This document shows, one piece after another, positions 32,986 through 44,664 of a stretch of DNA of 64,000 nt; the stretch's first letter is position 1; each line of letters opens with the position of its first letter. The notes under the pieces are model-generated. The model was not told the origin of the DNA and searched no databases. It saw only the letters and a program-made list of their open reading frames with translations. The translations under genes were made by a program, and so were the position numbers. This DNA comes from Atherinomorus stipes (taxonomy: Eukaryota; Chordata; Actinopteri; Atheriniformes; Atherinidae). Location: contig JALJCO010009084.1 of the NCBI GenBank assembly GCA_023101725.1, positions 89,669 through 153,668 on the forward strand. Reading direction: 5' to 3'.

Positions 32986-33645
32986 ATGAAAAATGGACTT
33001 TTCAGAGCTTTTCAGCATGTTACTGTGTTATTTCCTCATAAAAACTTCATTTAAGTAGTTTTTTTCTTCATTTGTGCATATGTGAGTAATATAGATGAAT
33101 ATTCAGACCAAGCTTCCTTAACACGACTGACTGACCACCGGTGTACGTAAGGAGGTGGTACCAATCATGAAGCCACAAATACGCATGTGCAGCATCGTAG
33201 CCAGACGCCCTGTTTGTTAAAGAGAAACTGGAGGAGAATCCTGAACTATACGCACTCTCTGAGGAAGAAACTAACACCTGCAGGAAGATTTCCTCACAGA
33301 CAAAGGAAACAGACAAACAGCCGTTGGATCCAGAGTTCAGAAGAAAAGCTTTTTTTTTCTTCTTTTTTAGCTCTAGAGGACGGCAAGTTGGGGGAAAGTT
33401 GCGTTTGTGTTTGGAGCTGCCCCCCTCAAAAACAAGACATTGTCACTTTGCAGGAGTGGATCCGTCATTAGATCATGTGACCTGGAGCGCTGTGCTTTAT
33501 GGCTCCATGACTTCACTATCAGCTGATCAAAGTGGTCTGCATATACGATTTCAAAACACGGATAGAGACTGTTTCATTTTGCAACAGTTGGGTGTTCTGT
33601 GAGAAGTTACAGGTTTGTGCCCCTAGTGGCCAAAAGATACACAAT
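32986..33645. mobile_element. Probable MITE, left end only
   Basis: AAGGAGCCGTATCATGAAAA followed by TGGACTTTTCAGAGCTTTTC matches the start of a common fish non-autonomous repeat. The right end was not resolved; CCCCTAGTGGCC at 33619 may be part of it. Confidence 0.4.
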
Positions 33646-33947
33646 GACTACATTTACATGCCATCAAAATTCAGGTTCAGGTCGTTATTCCGGTTTCTGA
33701 AAGATCAGGAATAACCCGTTTCCATGTGGGAGCAGACAGTTACTCCTGTATACATGATAACTGCAATCAGCTGCAATATCCCGACCCAAACCGCGACACA
33801 CGGAAAACATGGTGATGGAGGATAATCAACCATCTGGAGTCACCGCGGTGAAGCCAGAAAAGTTTCAGAGTTCCAGCCGAAATAACGCCGGTTAGCTCCA
33901 CCACAGATCCACGAGAGGCGGCTAGACTGCAGTCCTGCTGGCACTGC

Positions 33948-34395
33948 TGTGCTGGTTCTGACCCCCCAGCAGTACCTGGTGCGAGTACTGCCCCAAAAGC
34001 AGTAGCTGGTCCTGGTACTGGCCCCCCAGCAGTACCTGGTCCTGGTACTGCCCCAAAAGCAGTAGCTGGTCCTGGTACTGACCCACCAGCAGTACCTGGT
34101 CCTGGTACTGACACACCAGCAGTAGCTGGTGCTAGTACTGCCCCAAAAGCAGTAGCTGGTCCTGCTACTGGCCCCCCAGCAGTACCTGGTCCTGGTACTG
34201 GCCCCCCAGCAGTACTTGATCCTGGTACTGACCCACCAGCAGTGCTTGATCCTGGTACTGACCCACCAGCAGTACTTGATCCTGGTACTGACCCACCAGC
34301 AGTGCTTGATCCTGGTACTGACCCACCAGCAGTGCTTGATCCTGGTACTGACCCACCAGCAGTACTTGATCCTGGTACTGACCCACCAGCAGGGG
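33948..34395. repeat. 30-bp minisatellite, array 1, about 15 units
   Basis: The unit is CAGTACTTGATCCTGGTACT plus GACCCACCAG with variants (GCCCCAAAAG, GCCCCCCAG). It gives repetitive frames on both strands (VLDPGTDPPA on +, GGSVPGSSTA on -, 248 residues), which I do not call genes. Confidence 0.95.
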
Positions 34396-34543
34396 CGGAG
34401 CTAGACATTGTCATCATCATTAGCCCACAAAAAGATTCCTTGTTACAAGGATGATCCAGTACACCAGATAAGTAATAAGAATTTAATCTACTGGTGTGGT
34501 ACCAAAAATTCATTATTTACCTTTATCTACCAAACGTTTAGGG

Positions 34544-35833
34544 CAGGGGTCCCCAATTAGCGGCCCGTGTGCCACATCCGCCCTGCTAGAGCACAATGTC
34601 CGGCCCCCGCAGACCCAGTGAGACAATGTGATAAACTTTAAAAAGGTGAAATAAAGCATGTTTGGTTCTATTTCAGTGTACATAGGCAGGGTACCCCCCT
34701 CTCCTACCAGACCTGGTGGGGGAGAGACTGTGCTTGTTCCTCTCAGAGTTTCTCCGCTACCCCCCCTGCATCCTCACATGAGGCTCCAGCACCGCGGACA
34801 GAGCTCGCGTCAGAAAACCCATTAACCACTTCAAAATCAGACACTAAATCAGTGTTTTTAAACTCTACCAGGGACAAAGATGTTGTTAGGCTGTTTTAGA
34901 GGAACTGGAGCCCCTGAAACATTCTGACGCCCCCTAAAATATCCTAGATTTAATTGATTTCAATATTGGCTTTGTAACGAAGCCCACTTGTACTTTTTTT
35001 ATAGTTCTATCCTTGTGGGGCTGATGATGATCGCGCTATTTCCCAGCCGTCTTGAACGCAGCACAACTCTGAGTTGCGTCTTAGGTTTCGTTTCTCCCGT
35101 TTGTGGCCCCGGTCGGTTTAAATCGTCTTCTCTGGTATAAGAACCAACAGCAGTTTATGGAGGTCTGTTTTAGTTTAATTAGTGAGATGGAGGAGGAAGC
35201 AGTCGCTCCTCGAGGAGCAGCCGGAGTTTCACATCGCGGTAGCACCTTAAAATGGATCAGCTGTAGGTGTTTAATCCAGCATGTTATCTGAGATGTGAAC
35301 TTTAAGGATATTTAACGCGCCTCCACTGCATGAAACGGTTTCATTAGGACTTTAAACAAAAATTTACCTTTCTTTTGACATCAGTGTTTTTTTTTAATCA
35401 CCACGTTTCAGTGATTTATTGATGATAATTCTTGATTATTCTGTGATGAAGTTCAGAAATGTAACGTGCCTTCACAGCATTCAGCTGTCACATGATGATT
35501 AATATGATTATATCATGTTCCATATAAACACTGATGCTGTTCGTGTCATGAAGCAGAGCTGATTTTAAGGTTGTTAGTGCAGCCTGGATGGAAGATAAAA
35601 GTATTTAAGTATTATAGCTACTATTACATAATATACACTTTACATTTTATTAATCATACATGTAATATACTTATTAAAAAGCTGTGTCACAGGAGTTACC
35701 GCTGGTATTAATCCCCCCCCCCCCCCCTCAAAAACAACAACAAAAAAAAAAAAAAGAAGAAGAAGAAGTTGGCCCTCGCCTTGGCAGTGAGGACATTTTT
35801 TGGCCCTCGGGGAAAATTAATTGAGGACCCCTG
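34544..35833. mobile_element. hAT element (non-autonomous) with perfect 8-bp target duplication
   Basis: GTTTAGGG at 34536-34543 and 35834-35841. Ends CAGGGGTCCCCAATTAGCGG and (reversed) CAGGGGTCCTCAATTAATTT. The sub-terminal CGGCCCGTGTGCC and TGGCCCTCGGGG are typical of fish hAT elements. The interior has a 62-residue frame without transposase motifs, and a 15-C run at 35713-35727 with an A/AGA-rich tract after it. Confidence 0.9.
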
Positions 35834-35911
35834 GTTTAGGGTGTCCTGCCCATGTTCTTTAATAATCATAACACTACATTATGTTTTCATTTTAATGTAT
35901 TAATGGATATT

Positions 35912-36150
35912 GGGGAGTGGGTAGCCTAGTGGTAGCGTCGTGGGCTGTGGCGTGGAGGACCCGGGTTTGAGTCCCCGACACGACTCCTCAGTGAACCACT
36001 GAGGACCCCTGAGCAAGGTCCTTAACCCCCCCAACTGCTCCCCGGGTGCTTTAAGTAGCAGCCCACTGCTCTCTGATACTCAGTACAGAGATGGTGACAT
36101 GCAGAGCCCTGATTTCCCCTCGGGGATCATACAAGTATAACAAAAAAAAC
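35912..36150 (+). mobile_element. tRNA-derived SINE (second type), copy 2
   Basis: GGGGAGTGGGTAGCCTAGTG (box A-like) and GGGTTTGAGTCCCCGACACG (box B-like), then CTGAGCAAGGTCCTTAACCC and AGTAGCAGCCCACTGCTC, ending in an A-rich tail. Same family as 24456-24720. Confidence 0.85.
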
Positions 36151-36385
36151 AACAAAAAACATTAAAGTTAAAACTCAGTCTTGGTGTCACACATCTTACT
36201 CAAAGAACAACACCAACACATGGCTCAGGACTAAACCAGGACTCACTGAGCAGAATTCACAGAACCAGTTCTAAATCAGGACTCATTCAGGACAGAATTT
36301 ATAAAATCAGGTATAACCAGGACTCAGTCAGGGATATATTCATAAATTTAACCAAAAATATAAAGAAAAACTGTTTTAAAAAATT

Positions 36386-36571
36386 CTACTTCACCCAAAG
36401 TAAATATGTCCTAAAATATAATCTTCTTCTTCTTTTTAAACCTGGTTCTTGTTCCACCTCTGTGTTGTTCTCATTCTTGCTTTTATCCTCTCCTCCTTGT
36501 ACGAACACACAAAGATCAACCAGAGCCACAAAAAATATTATTATAAAAATTAACAGACAAATATATTCCAC
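36386..36571 (-). CDS. Small hypothetical open frame with a membrane segment
   Basis: A 61-residue minus-strand frame starts MEYICLLIFIIIFFVALVDL, a strongly hydrophobic segment, then an acidic stretch (EDKSKNENNTEVEQEPG) and a basic end (LKRRRRLYF). That order resembles a single-pass small membrane protein, but AT-rich DNA produces hydrophobic frames by chance and there is no homology I recognise. Promoter and splice context are not visible. Most likely not a gene. Confidence 0.15.
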   Translation of the reverse strand: MEYICLLIFIIIFFVALVDLCVFVQGGEDKSKNENNTEVEQEPGLKRRRRLYFRTYLLWVK

Positions 36572-37266
36572 ACAATTATAAGGTTATTTGTAACTTTGTT
36601 TTGGAGTTAAACCGGTAAAAGGTCATATCTGCATATTGTGGTGGGCTGAAACCACAATATCAGCAGGTAAGGTGTTTTTGTTATTGTTATATATACAGCA
36701 TTTAAACATGACATCATCATTTAACCTCAACTTCAAAAGAAAGTACACAAACTAGTGTGTTCTAAAATGCTCATGCTGGCATTTTCCTTTCTTACTACCA
36801 TCTCTCTCTTTTTGTCCTCCACTCATACATCAACCAGAGCAAAGTAATATCCAAAGTTATATGACATATGATATCATTTTCAAGTGGTCTTCAGTTGTTT
36901 TCTCTCAACTGAGCTTTTCTCTTTTTTGAAAAAGGACCTGATGTCCATGAATGGCAAATCACACAAAAATAGATACTTAATACTGTATATGTTTATATAT
37001 GTTAAAAACTGAACTAAAATGAATTATAAATTTCAGAAAATTTGTTGGGCTTAGCCCGTTACTGTACTTGTTTCATAAACCAATGCTAAACACAGTATAT
37101 TACTATTTCAATAATTACTTTCACTTATTTTGTTGAAACAGTCGCATCTGTGCTCACTGCATGATGACATAATTACATCTGACTGTTGTAAAAGTTACAA
37201 GGGAAAAGTAACGGACCCACCATCGTCATTCATGACAGGTTTGTTCACATATAACGCGTGACCACC
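36572..37266. other. Unassigned AT-rich stretch
   Basis: Nothing recognised. Confidence 0.45.
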
Positions 37267-38070
37267 GCCTACCAGTACCAGCAGTACTTTGTTCTGGTTC
37301 GCACCGACCAGCAGTATTTGATCCTGGTACTGACCCTCCAGTAGAACTTGGTCCTGGTTCGGACCCACCGGCTGTACTTGATCCTTGTACTGACCCACAA
37401 GCAGTATTTAATCCTGGTACTGATCCACCAGTAGAACTTGGTCCTGACTTGGACCCACCAGCAGTACTTGGTCCTGGTTCAGACCCACCAGTAGGACTTG
37501 ATCCTGGTTCTGACCCACCAGCAGTACTTGATCTTGGTTCTGACCCACCAGCAGTACTTGGTCCTGGTTCAGACCCACCAGCAGTACTTGATTCTGATTC
37601 TGACCCACCAGCAGTACTTGGTTCTGGTTCTGACCCACCAGCAGTACTTGGTTCTGGTTCACACCAAACAGCAGTATTTGATCCTGGTACTGACCCTCCA
37701 GTAGAACTTGGTCCTGGTTCGGACCCAGCAGTACTTGATCCTTGTACTGACCCACAAGCAGTATTTAATCCTGGTACTGATCCACCAGTAGAACTTGGTC
37801 CTGGTTTGGACCCACCAACAGTACTTGATCCTGGTACTGACGCACTAGCAGTACTTGATCCTGGTTCTGATTCACCAGCAGTACTTGATCCTGGTACTGA
37901 CCCACTAGCAGTACTTGATCCTGGTACTGACGCACTAGCAGTACTTGATCCTGGTTCTGATTCACCAGCAGTACTTGATCCTGGTACTGACCCACTAGCA
38001 GTACTTGATCCTGGTACTGACGCACTAGCAGTACTTGGTCCTGGTTCTGACCCATCAGCAGTACTTGACA
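37267..38070. repeat. 30-bp minisatellite, array 2, about 27 units
   Basis: Same unit as array 1 (CAGTACTTGATCCTGGTACT plus GACCCACCAG). Higher-order structure is visible: a three-unit block (ending GACGCACTAG, TGATTCACCAG, GACCCACTAG) repeats at 37821-38030, and a longer block at 37310-37440 recurs at 37670-37800. Frames of 281 (minus) and 218 (plus) residues are by-products. Confidence 0.95.
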
Positions 38071-38744
38071 CTATTGCGTGTCATAGAAGGAGAAATGCGT
38101 GGTGAAGATGGAGCTGGATTGTGCACATCCACGCTTCCCGTTTTCACTAGAGTCCCCCGGACACCAGGATGAAGGTCTCAGTCAGGACTGGTCGGAACGG
38201 TTGGAATGATGAAGTTCACTGACTCCGGCTACCGTGACTACAGTCACGCCTTTCCCAAACTTTTCCAGATGAGTGATGGAGCCCCGCAAAGTAACTGTTT
38301 GCACACCAGTTCCTCTCAGGACACGCATTGCTATGGTAACATACTGTATAAACTAGAGAGCTGCACAGAGTATCATCTTATCGCTGGTACAAATACTCCC
38401 TGTATTTTATTCAAAAGACCAAGAATCCTGGCGAATAGAACATGCACAGAGCACAATTAAATATTCCTTCAATGGAGATATTCAGATATGCATTTACATG
38501 ACCAAATGTTACGGTTAGAAAATAATGATACCGTTTCTTTTAGTGTCATTATGTTGTGGAAATTCAACACAATTATTTCATGAAAAAACACCACGAACTG
38601 CACTGCTATATCCTACAAGTGTTATGTTTGTTAAAAGAAATTTTAGTTGGTTTAGAGCCATTGTGGAAAGCCCAAATGTACACTTGCTGCTCTGGAGCCG
38701 CAGGTTGCAGGCCCCTGAACAAGGTTAACCTGCTAGCTGCAAGC
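38071..38744. other. Unassigned, with a possible MITE end at 38490-38510
   Basis: ATGCATTTACATGACCAAAT may be the inverted partner of TACATTTACATGCCATCAAA at 33650. If so, both 30-bp arrays would lie in one 4.9-kb element; the match is short and this is only a suggestion. Confidence 0.35.
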
Positions 38745-40833
38745 TTTTGTTTGCTAAAGGTTATCTGTTAGCAACATGTGCACTTCAGACAAAGAGCTTT
38801 TTATCAGACAAGACAGCATTTAGAAAATAAAATAAACTTACGGGTAATGACAACGTTGTGGTCGCCTCCTTTAGTGTTGCTCCAGAACTTTTTTTTATGT
38901 CCATTTGTGTGAAAATCCCGACCTGAATTAATCCATTTTCAGGAATGCAGACTCATGCCGTCTATCGGCTGGGGGACGAGCGGAGGGAGAAGGGAGGGGT
39001 AAGGCTTTTTGCTTGATAGACTGCTCTAATTGACCTGTGGCTAAGCCACACTCCCTCCTCTCACTCGGACAAACAATCGACATTCGCTGACAGATGCTAT
39101 GTGACGTCACAGGAGATGACAGCAGTCAACACGGACACACAGACACCATGACAAGACATGCCATGACAAGATAAATAAAAAAAAACATTTAACGTTTCTT
39201 GCACAAACTAGTGCACGGCTGCCGGTGTTGTGCCAAAAAGTGATTGTCTGCAAAAAACTGATTAAACAGCCAAGGGAGCGAAGTAGAGTCTGGTACTAGA
39301 CCACACCCACACTACACAACACCTATACTACACCATACCTGTACTACACCACACCTATACTACACAACATCGATGCTAGACAAAGAGCACATGCTAGACA
39401 GATACCTATACTACATCATACCTGTACTATACCACACCTATACTAAACCAAAGCTATACTACACCACACCTGCACTACACTACAGCTATACTACCGCACA
39501 CCTACACTGCACCACACCTACACTACACCACAGCTATACTAAACCACAGATATAAAGACACCTATACTACAGCACAGCTATACTATACCAGACCTATACA
39601 TGACGCCTACACTACACCACAGCTACTGTATATTAGACCACACCTATACACCACATCTATACTACACTACACCTATACACGACACCTATACTACACCACA
39701 GCTATACCAAACTATACCACACCTAAACTACACCACAGCTATACTACACCACAGCAAGACTACACCATGGCTATACTACACCAGACCTAAACTACACCAC
39801 AGCTATACTACACCACACATGAAAGCCCGGTAAAATGTAACCCTGACCAATAGCTTTCCCCTAACCACCACCCACCTACAACACAACACAACACGCTGCT
39901 GTTTAATCAGTTTTTGGCAGACAATCACATTTCAACTGTGCCTCTGTGTGATCATGTATGTGTGCACCCAACACACATTTGAGGTACCTCTTTTCTGGAG
40001 ATGGACAACAACTCTGTCCTACAGCAGATCCAGTCCTTGCAGCTTGGTGAGGATAAGGAAACTCAGTACTGGGCCCTCTATTGCCAAAATGCTAAAACAA
40101 AAACATAGCTATAGCTGACCTGTTATGTGCCATTACCAAAGTACAAAAACTAGCACGTTTGGCTAGCATTGCCTAACTTAAGCTCACGTTAGGGATGTTA
40201 AAGATAACTTCATATTTCTTTCAAGCAAAGTGACAACATGTTGCCTCGAATACGATGTTCCCTTACCTTAGAACAGATGTAGGCATTCTTGTTCATTTTA
40301 TCCACGTTCAGTTGATGTTGTGGTCTGCCGCATAACTTTATCCAATGCAGACACTTTCCTTGTTTGAGATGTGGCTTGGGAAAGAGCAAAAAACACACCC
40401 CATCACCTAGCCTTCTCAGGATAGTGTCGGGGTTGCATGTACCCAATGCACACCATTTGACCATTTTAAACTAAAAAAAAAACACATAAAGACATAAAAA
40501 CAAACAAAAACAGACTAACTTCAATGCACTTCAAAAGACAGTCAATCAGAGAATGTCCGAGTGTATTGGGTTTGCTGTGTGCACCATGGTTGGCTCATCG
40601 CGTTTAGTTGCATGGTTTAGTCATAGGTCAATAGGAGAATATGAATTGCATCGAAAAATAACCTACATAGAATGATGAGCTTCTGTCGGATTCAACTGTT
40701 TCTGAACAAAGACACAAAGCCGACTGTCCATGAACAGGGACTTTACATACATTCACACGGCCTCTTCAGTGCACAACACATCATATTTTACCCCCAAAGC
40801 CACAGAAAAAGTACATTTGTTTTCATGGCACCT
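38745..40833. mobile_element. TTAA element family T1, copy 2, with extra internal sequence
   Basis: TTATCAGACAAGACAGCATT and AGAAAATAAAATAAACTTAC match copy 1 near 7950, and 40663-40833 (ACATAGAATGATGAGCTTCT, GGATTCAACTGTTTCTGAAC, ending TTTTCATGGCACCT then TTAA) matches its right part. Between about 39040 and 40650 is sequence absent from copy 1. The left end was not found. Confidence 0.7.
39290..39830 (+). repeat. Degenerate C/A-rich minisatellite (TATACTACACCACACC type)
   Basis: Many variants of CTATACTACACCACACC and CTACACCACAGCTATACTA. The core is TACACCACA with an irregular period. Frames rich in Tyr, Thr and His are by-products. Confidence 0.85.
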
Positions 40834-40842
40834 TTAAATTAA

Positions 40843-42300
40843 AGCTATGGTCTACAACTTGAAAGTTTGATGATTATTAATAACCTCATTAAGATGGTGG
40901 TAATGGTCCTATCGTACAATCTACACAATGTGAAGAGCAGGAATGATGATCCTGAATTCTTCATATTTGTTAAGTATCATGTCTGCTCCTCCATGGTGAA
41001 ATATGTCGCTCTCTGTTTCTCCATGTCTGTGATTGGTCAGATGCTTCAAACGCCGCCCCTTTTATGTGAGCGTGCACTGATTAAGATTGAAAAACCCTGG
41101 GTTGAGTTTCCGAGTTGATAACCAGCTTCATAGTACTGTTTATCAAGACCGCAGATGTCTGGTTAAGTCAACCCAGGTAACGGAGAGAAATCCCGGGTAT
41201 GTTAATCCAGCTTCGTCGTACAGGCCCCGGGTCACCGGCTGGAGGAAGCCCCGGAGGATTTGGGAGTAAAACTGATGCTGATACAGCAGACGGTTGTTGA
41301 ACAGGTAGGCAGTTTGTTTTTTTTTACTTTTATGTGTGAGTTGTACATAAATTTCTAAGTCTATGACGATGCTGCTGATGACTGGAAACACTGCTGGTGG
41401 TTGTTTGTGTGTGGACAAGCGGTGTCGGAACATCAGCTGTTTATTTTCAGTATTGTAAGCTAGGGTTGTTGATTTTTTATTTAAAAACTGTTCATCCTGG
41501 GGGTTTGAATGAAGAAATATCCCTTTCATGTTTTTTATAATTTATAATTTTCTACACATTGTCTTTGATAGTCTTTATATATTGTCTTTTGGATTTTTCC
41601 TTGTAAATCCCTCATGTCTAATTAGTTGATGTCTTCCTCCTGTCAGGGTTATCCTGATTGGCTGTCTTCACTGCTGACCAGCCTATTTAAAGCTTCAAGT
41701 TGTGCAGTCAGGTCATTAGTGTTGATGATGGTCTAGAACTGAAACGTTCACTATTTCTTTGCACTTTTTTGCTGTGCACCTTGGCACCATGTAAATAAAT
41801 CAGTCCATTTTTGCATCCAATTGCCTCCATATCATTCAGTGTGCGGGCTTGACTTTTTTCATTTTTCACCTATTCGTTACCATTGTTGGCCCTGCACCTG
41901 TTAACACTCCTGGATTGCCAGTAAGAGCGCAAAACATTTCTTTGACTTCAAGCTAGGGTTGTTGTCATCAGTGTTGTCCTGAATGCGTTCAGGGAACTCG
42001 TGAAGTCTCTGGAATGTGGCGGTCTCTAACTGATGCAGAAAACTCCAGCTAAAACACACCATAAACTTCCCGGTGGTTGAGAAAGGCAAATATTATATAT
42101 GTGAGCAGATGTTCTTATTGTTCATTTATGTGGGATGAATATTACACTGAGAAGTTGTGATGAGGCTGCTGTAGCTGAGGAGGAGGGCCGTACGTACTCG
42201 GTGGGAGGGAACAACGAGCAGAGAGGGGCGGGCTGTGTGGGGGGGCAGGTTGCTTTTTTTCAAAATTTCTCAACTGATTCTTAAATCGTAGACCATAGCT
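40843..42300. mobile_element. TTAA-flanked element (family T3)
   Basis: TTAA at 40839-40842 and 42301-42304; ends AGCTATGGTCTACAA and, reversed, AGCTATGGTCTACGA. It lies just 5 bp from the right end of T1 copy 2. The interior includes AACCCTGGGTTGAGTTTCCG (41093) and a stretch at 41640-41830 (GATGATGGTCTAGAACTGAA then ACGTTC) that may come from another repeat. No transposase seen. Confidence 0.8.
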
Positions 42301-42304
42301 TTAA

Positions 42305-43373
42305 GCTCCTCCACAATTTCATTGAAACCTGTGACAAAAGATCTTGGTTTTCGAATGTCATGATTGTCACAGTGGAATAAGTTGGTTTGAAGGACTGTGA
42401 CAGTTGCTGAACAGACTGTGCTATTAAGATTGAACGGATTTGCGAGCGAGTTGAAACTGGTCGCTGCGCTGATGCTAACGCTGGCTGATCTGAACAGGAG
42501 AGTGGCTCTGTCTCACACAGCCAAACGTTGAAAATAATAACATGAACTAGATTTACAGGGTCTGTCTTTGTATCACTGCAAGGACACTGAGCCTTTCCCC
42601 TTGTAACAGATGAGCAAACTTGTCTCCATGGAAACGAATTTTAAGACTTTCTTCAGAGAAGCTTTCAGCTGCTCCTTGTTGCATTGTTTCCTTTAAAAAT
42701 TCCCTGAGGGTGTTTAGTTGGATTCAAGTTTAAATAATTCGCTTGGCCGGGTCACAGTTTTCTCTTCCTCCTTCTTTAATAACTCCGGTCTGATGTTGGC
42801 AGTACGATCTGGAATATGATGGATTTCTTTTTGTTCAGGCATCATTAGGCACTGTCTTTTTTTTTTTTTTTTTATCAAGACCTAAAATATACTGCAAATA
42901 ATTGTGAATCACAGATAGAATCAAGATGCTGTGAAGGATTTTTTCTCATAAAAGTTCTTTTGAGTTTGTAATAATGTAAAATGTTGATTGCAGAGTTCAA
43001 ACAACACCGGGAATTTAAGACCAGAGGCGAGGAAACAATTTTTTGTAATGCTCAGAAGATCAGCCAGAGAACAAAGACAACACATGTATCCTTCAGGAAA
43101 CAGCACAGAAAGGCACTTTACATGCACTCAGTCAGTAAAACTCAAACTGAGTGAAATACATCAAAGAACAGGAAAACTTCAAAGTAAGAAAAACAGGTTT
43201 TCTGTTGCTGAGGAGGTCCACTGGACGGTGAAGTCTTGGTTATTATCAGAGAGGATGCAGCTTCTTGTAGCTGTAGTGATACAACTGACATCTTCAATCT
43301 CATTAGCGTGATGGAAGTTCTAGTAACTGCAGTGATAGACATCAGATAATCACGTACAAGCACAATTTACAAG
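42305..43373. other. Unassigned stretch
   Basis: Includes a T run at 42858-42874. A 107-residue + frame at 42988-43311 has no recognised domain. Confidence 0.4.
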
Positions 43374-43374
43374 T

Positions 43375-43455
43375 ACAGTCCTCAAAATTATTCATACCCT
43401 CCAATCAGAGATGGAAAAAAAATCAGCTGTCAGTGAAATAAGTTGAATTTGACTA
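43375..43455 (-). mobile_element. MITE family 1, copy D, terminal fragment
   Basis: TACAGTCCTCAAAATTATTC then ATACCCTCCAAT and AATCAGCTGTCAGTGAAATA, the complement of the end of copy A. Confidence 0.75.
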
Positions 43456-43914
43456 TCGTAATAGTAAAGTAGAAAAGCACTCAGAGTGCAGACCTCCACC
43501 AAGCAGCTTGACTCCCTGATTTTTGTGTGTTCTGGATCAAAGTTTCCTGATTTTTCTCTGGATCCGGATCAACTTTGGAAACATTCTAGAACCCATTGAC
43601 ATCCTTTCTCGTAATTTTTATCAAACACTCGGCCATTTGTATGGAATTATATGCAACAATTCCAGAAATGTGTCCTATCAGGGTGATGTTGATGTAAGAC
43701 CTTTTAGGCGTTGGTAAAGAGGTTTGATGTTCACCATGGGGGGTTCGGTCAGAACTCACAGGACTCGCTTGTACAGTTAACTGTCTTTACTGGTCACTCT
43801 GAATCACAACAGCACAGTAATGCAACAAACGGCAGGCTCACAGGTGAGGAATTCTGAAATAAACTGCTTCGATTATGAGCGGTCGCCATATTCCCCCCCG
43901 GGACAGAATCGAGC
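43456..43914. other. Unassigned, repeat-like
   Basis: CACTCAGAGTGCAGACCTCC followed by ACCAAGC looks like part of a dispersed fish repeat. No gene. Confidence 0.35.
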
Positions 43915-44130
43915 ACACTTCCTGTGCTAACAACACAGGCACCTTAGAAGCACACCACTTCCTGGTAGGTTGTTTTAAGCTTGTCTGACACCGCCATTTA
44001 CTGGATCGGATGAAAATGGGCTTTATGCACAGCTCCACTACTTCCTGAACTTAGTACTGCACCTTTGTTTCCTGTCTTTCATGATTGGATGAACTGATTA
44101 ATCCAGGTGTGTCTGACCATTTGCTGAGAT
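43915..44130. mobile_element. Repeat of the 12590 type followed by MITE family 2 fragment
   Basis: 43915-44010 is the inverted form of 12590-12700. From 44012 GGGCTTTATGCACAGCTCCA, TTTGTTTCCTGTCTTTCATG and GATTAATCCAGGTGTG match the left arm of the MITE at 9745. Confidence 0.65.
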
Positions 44131-44142
44131 CAGACACAAAAT

Positions 44143-44600
44143 CACCATTTTGTCATTTTACTCACCTCGCATTTGAACAAACTTGTCCTAGGGCTTTAAT
44201 TGTAGGGCCACCAAAATCGGTCAGGGTGTTAATAAGACATGTGTGATCAAAAGTTATCAAAAGATTTTTGATAGGTCAAAGCATGTAGACTGGGCGGGGC
44301 CTGAAACTTTGATGTCTCGCCATGAAAAATCAATCTCATATAATTCCCACATAAAATGAGATATCTGAACTAAAACTCTTGAGTGAGATGCCAGTATGAC
44401 CCTGAACACATAAACATGTCAATATTTTCATTATGTCATAGCCCCGCCCCCTTGTTACAGTCACCATTTTGGCATTAAGTCACCACGCGTTTGAACGAAC
44501 TTGTCCTAGGGCTTTTATGGTAAGTCCACCTTAACCGGTCAGGATGTTCACAATGCATGTGTGATTAAAAGTTATCAAAAGCTTTTTGATAGGACAAAGC
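44143..44600. repeat. Tandem duplication of a 319-bp unit
   Basis: CACCATTTTG, CAAACTTGTCCTAGGGCTTT and AAAAGTTATCAAAAG recur at a spacing of 319 bp (44143 and 44462). Only about one and a half units are present. The unit looks satellite-like. Confidence 0.75.
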
Positions 44601-44664
44601 CATGGAACACAATGCAATGCACCTTAGCTCTGCCTCCTGGTGAAAGGAACTGCTGTTTTTCTTA

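Noticed and set aside
33767..34513. A 248-residue minus-strand frame rich in GGSVPGSSTA
   Set aside because: It is the translation of a 30-bp minisatellite; both strands are open because the unit length is a multiple of 3.
37226..38105. Frames of 281 (minus) and 218 (plus) residues
   Set aside because: Same reason: second array of the 30-bp minisatellite, open on both strands.
41640..41830. A stretch (GATGATGGTCTAGAACTGAA, ACGTTC) that recalls Penelope-like element tails
   Set aside because: Only a short resemblance, no GIY-YIG or reverse transcriptase reading nearby.
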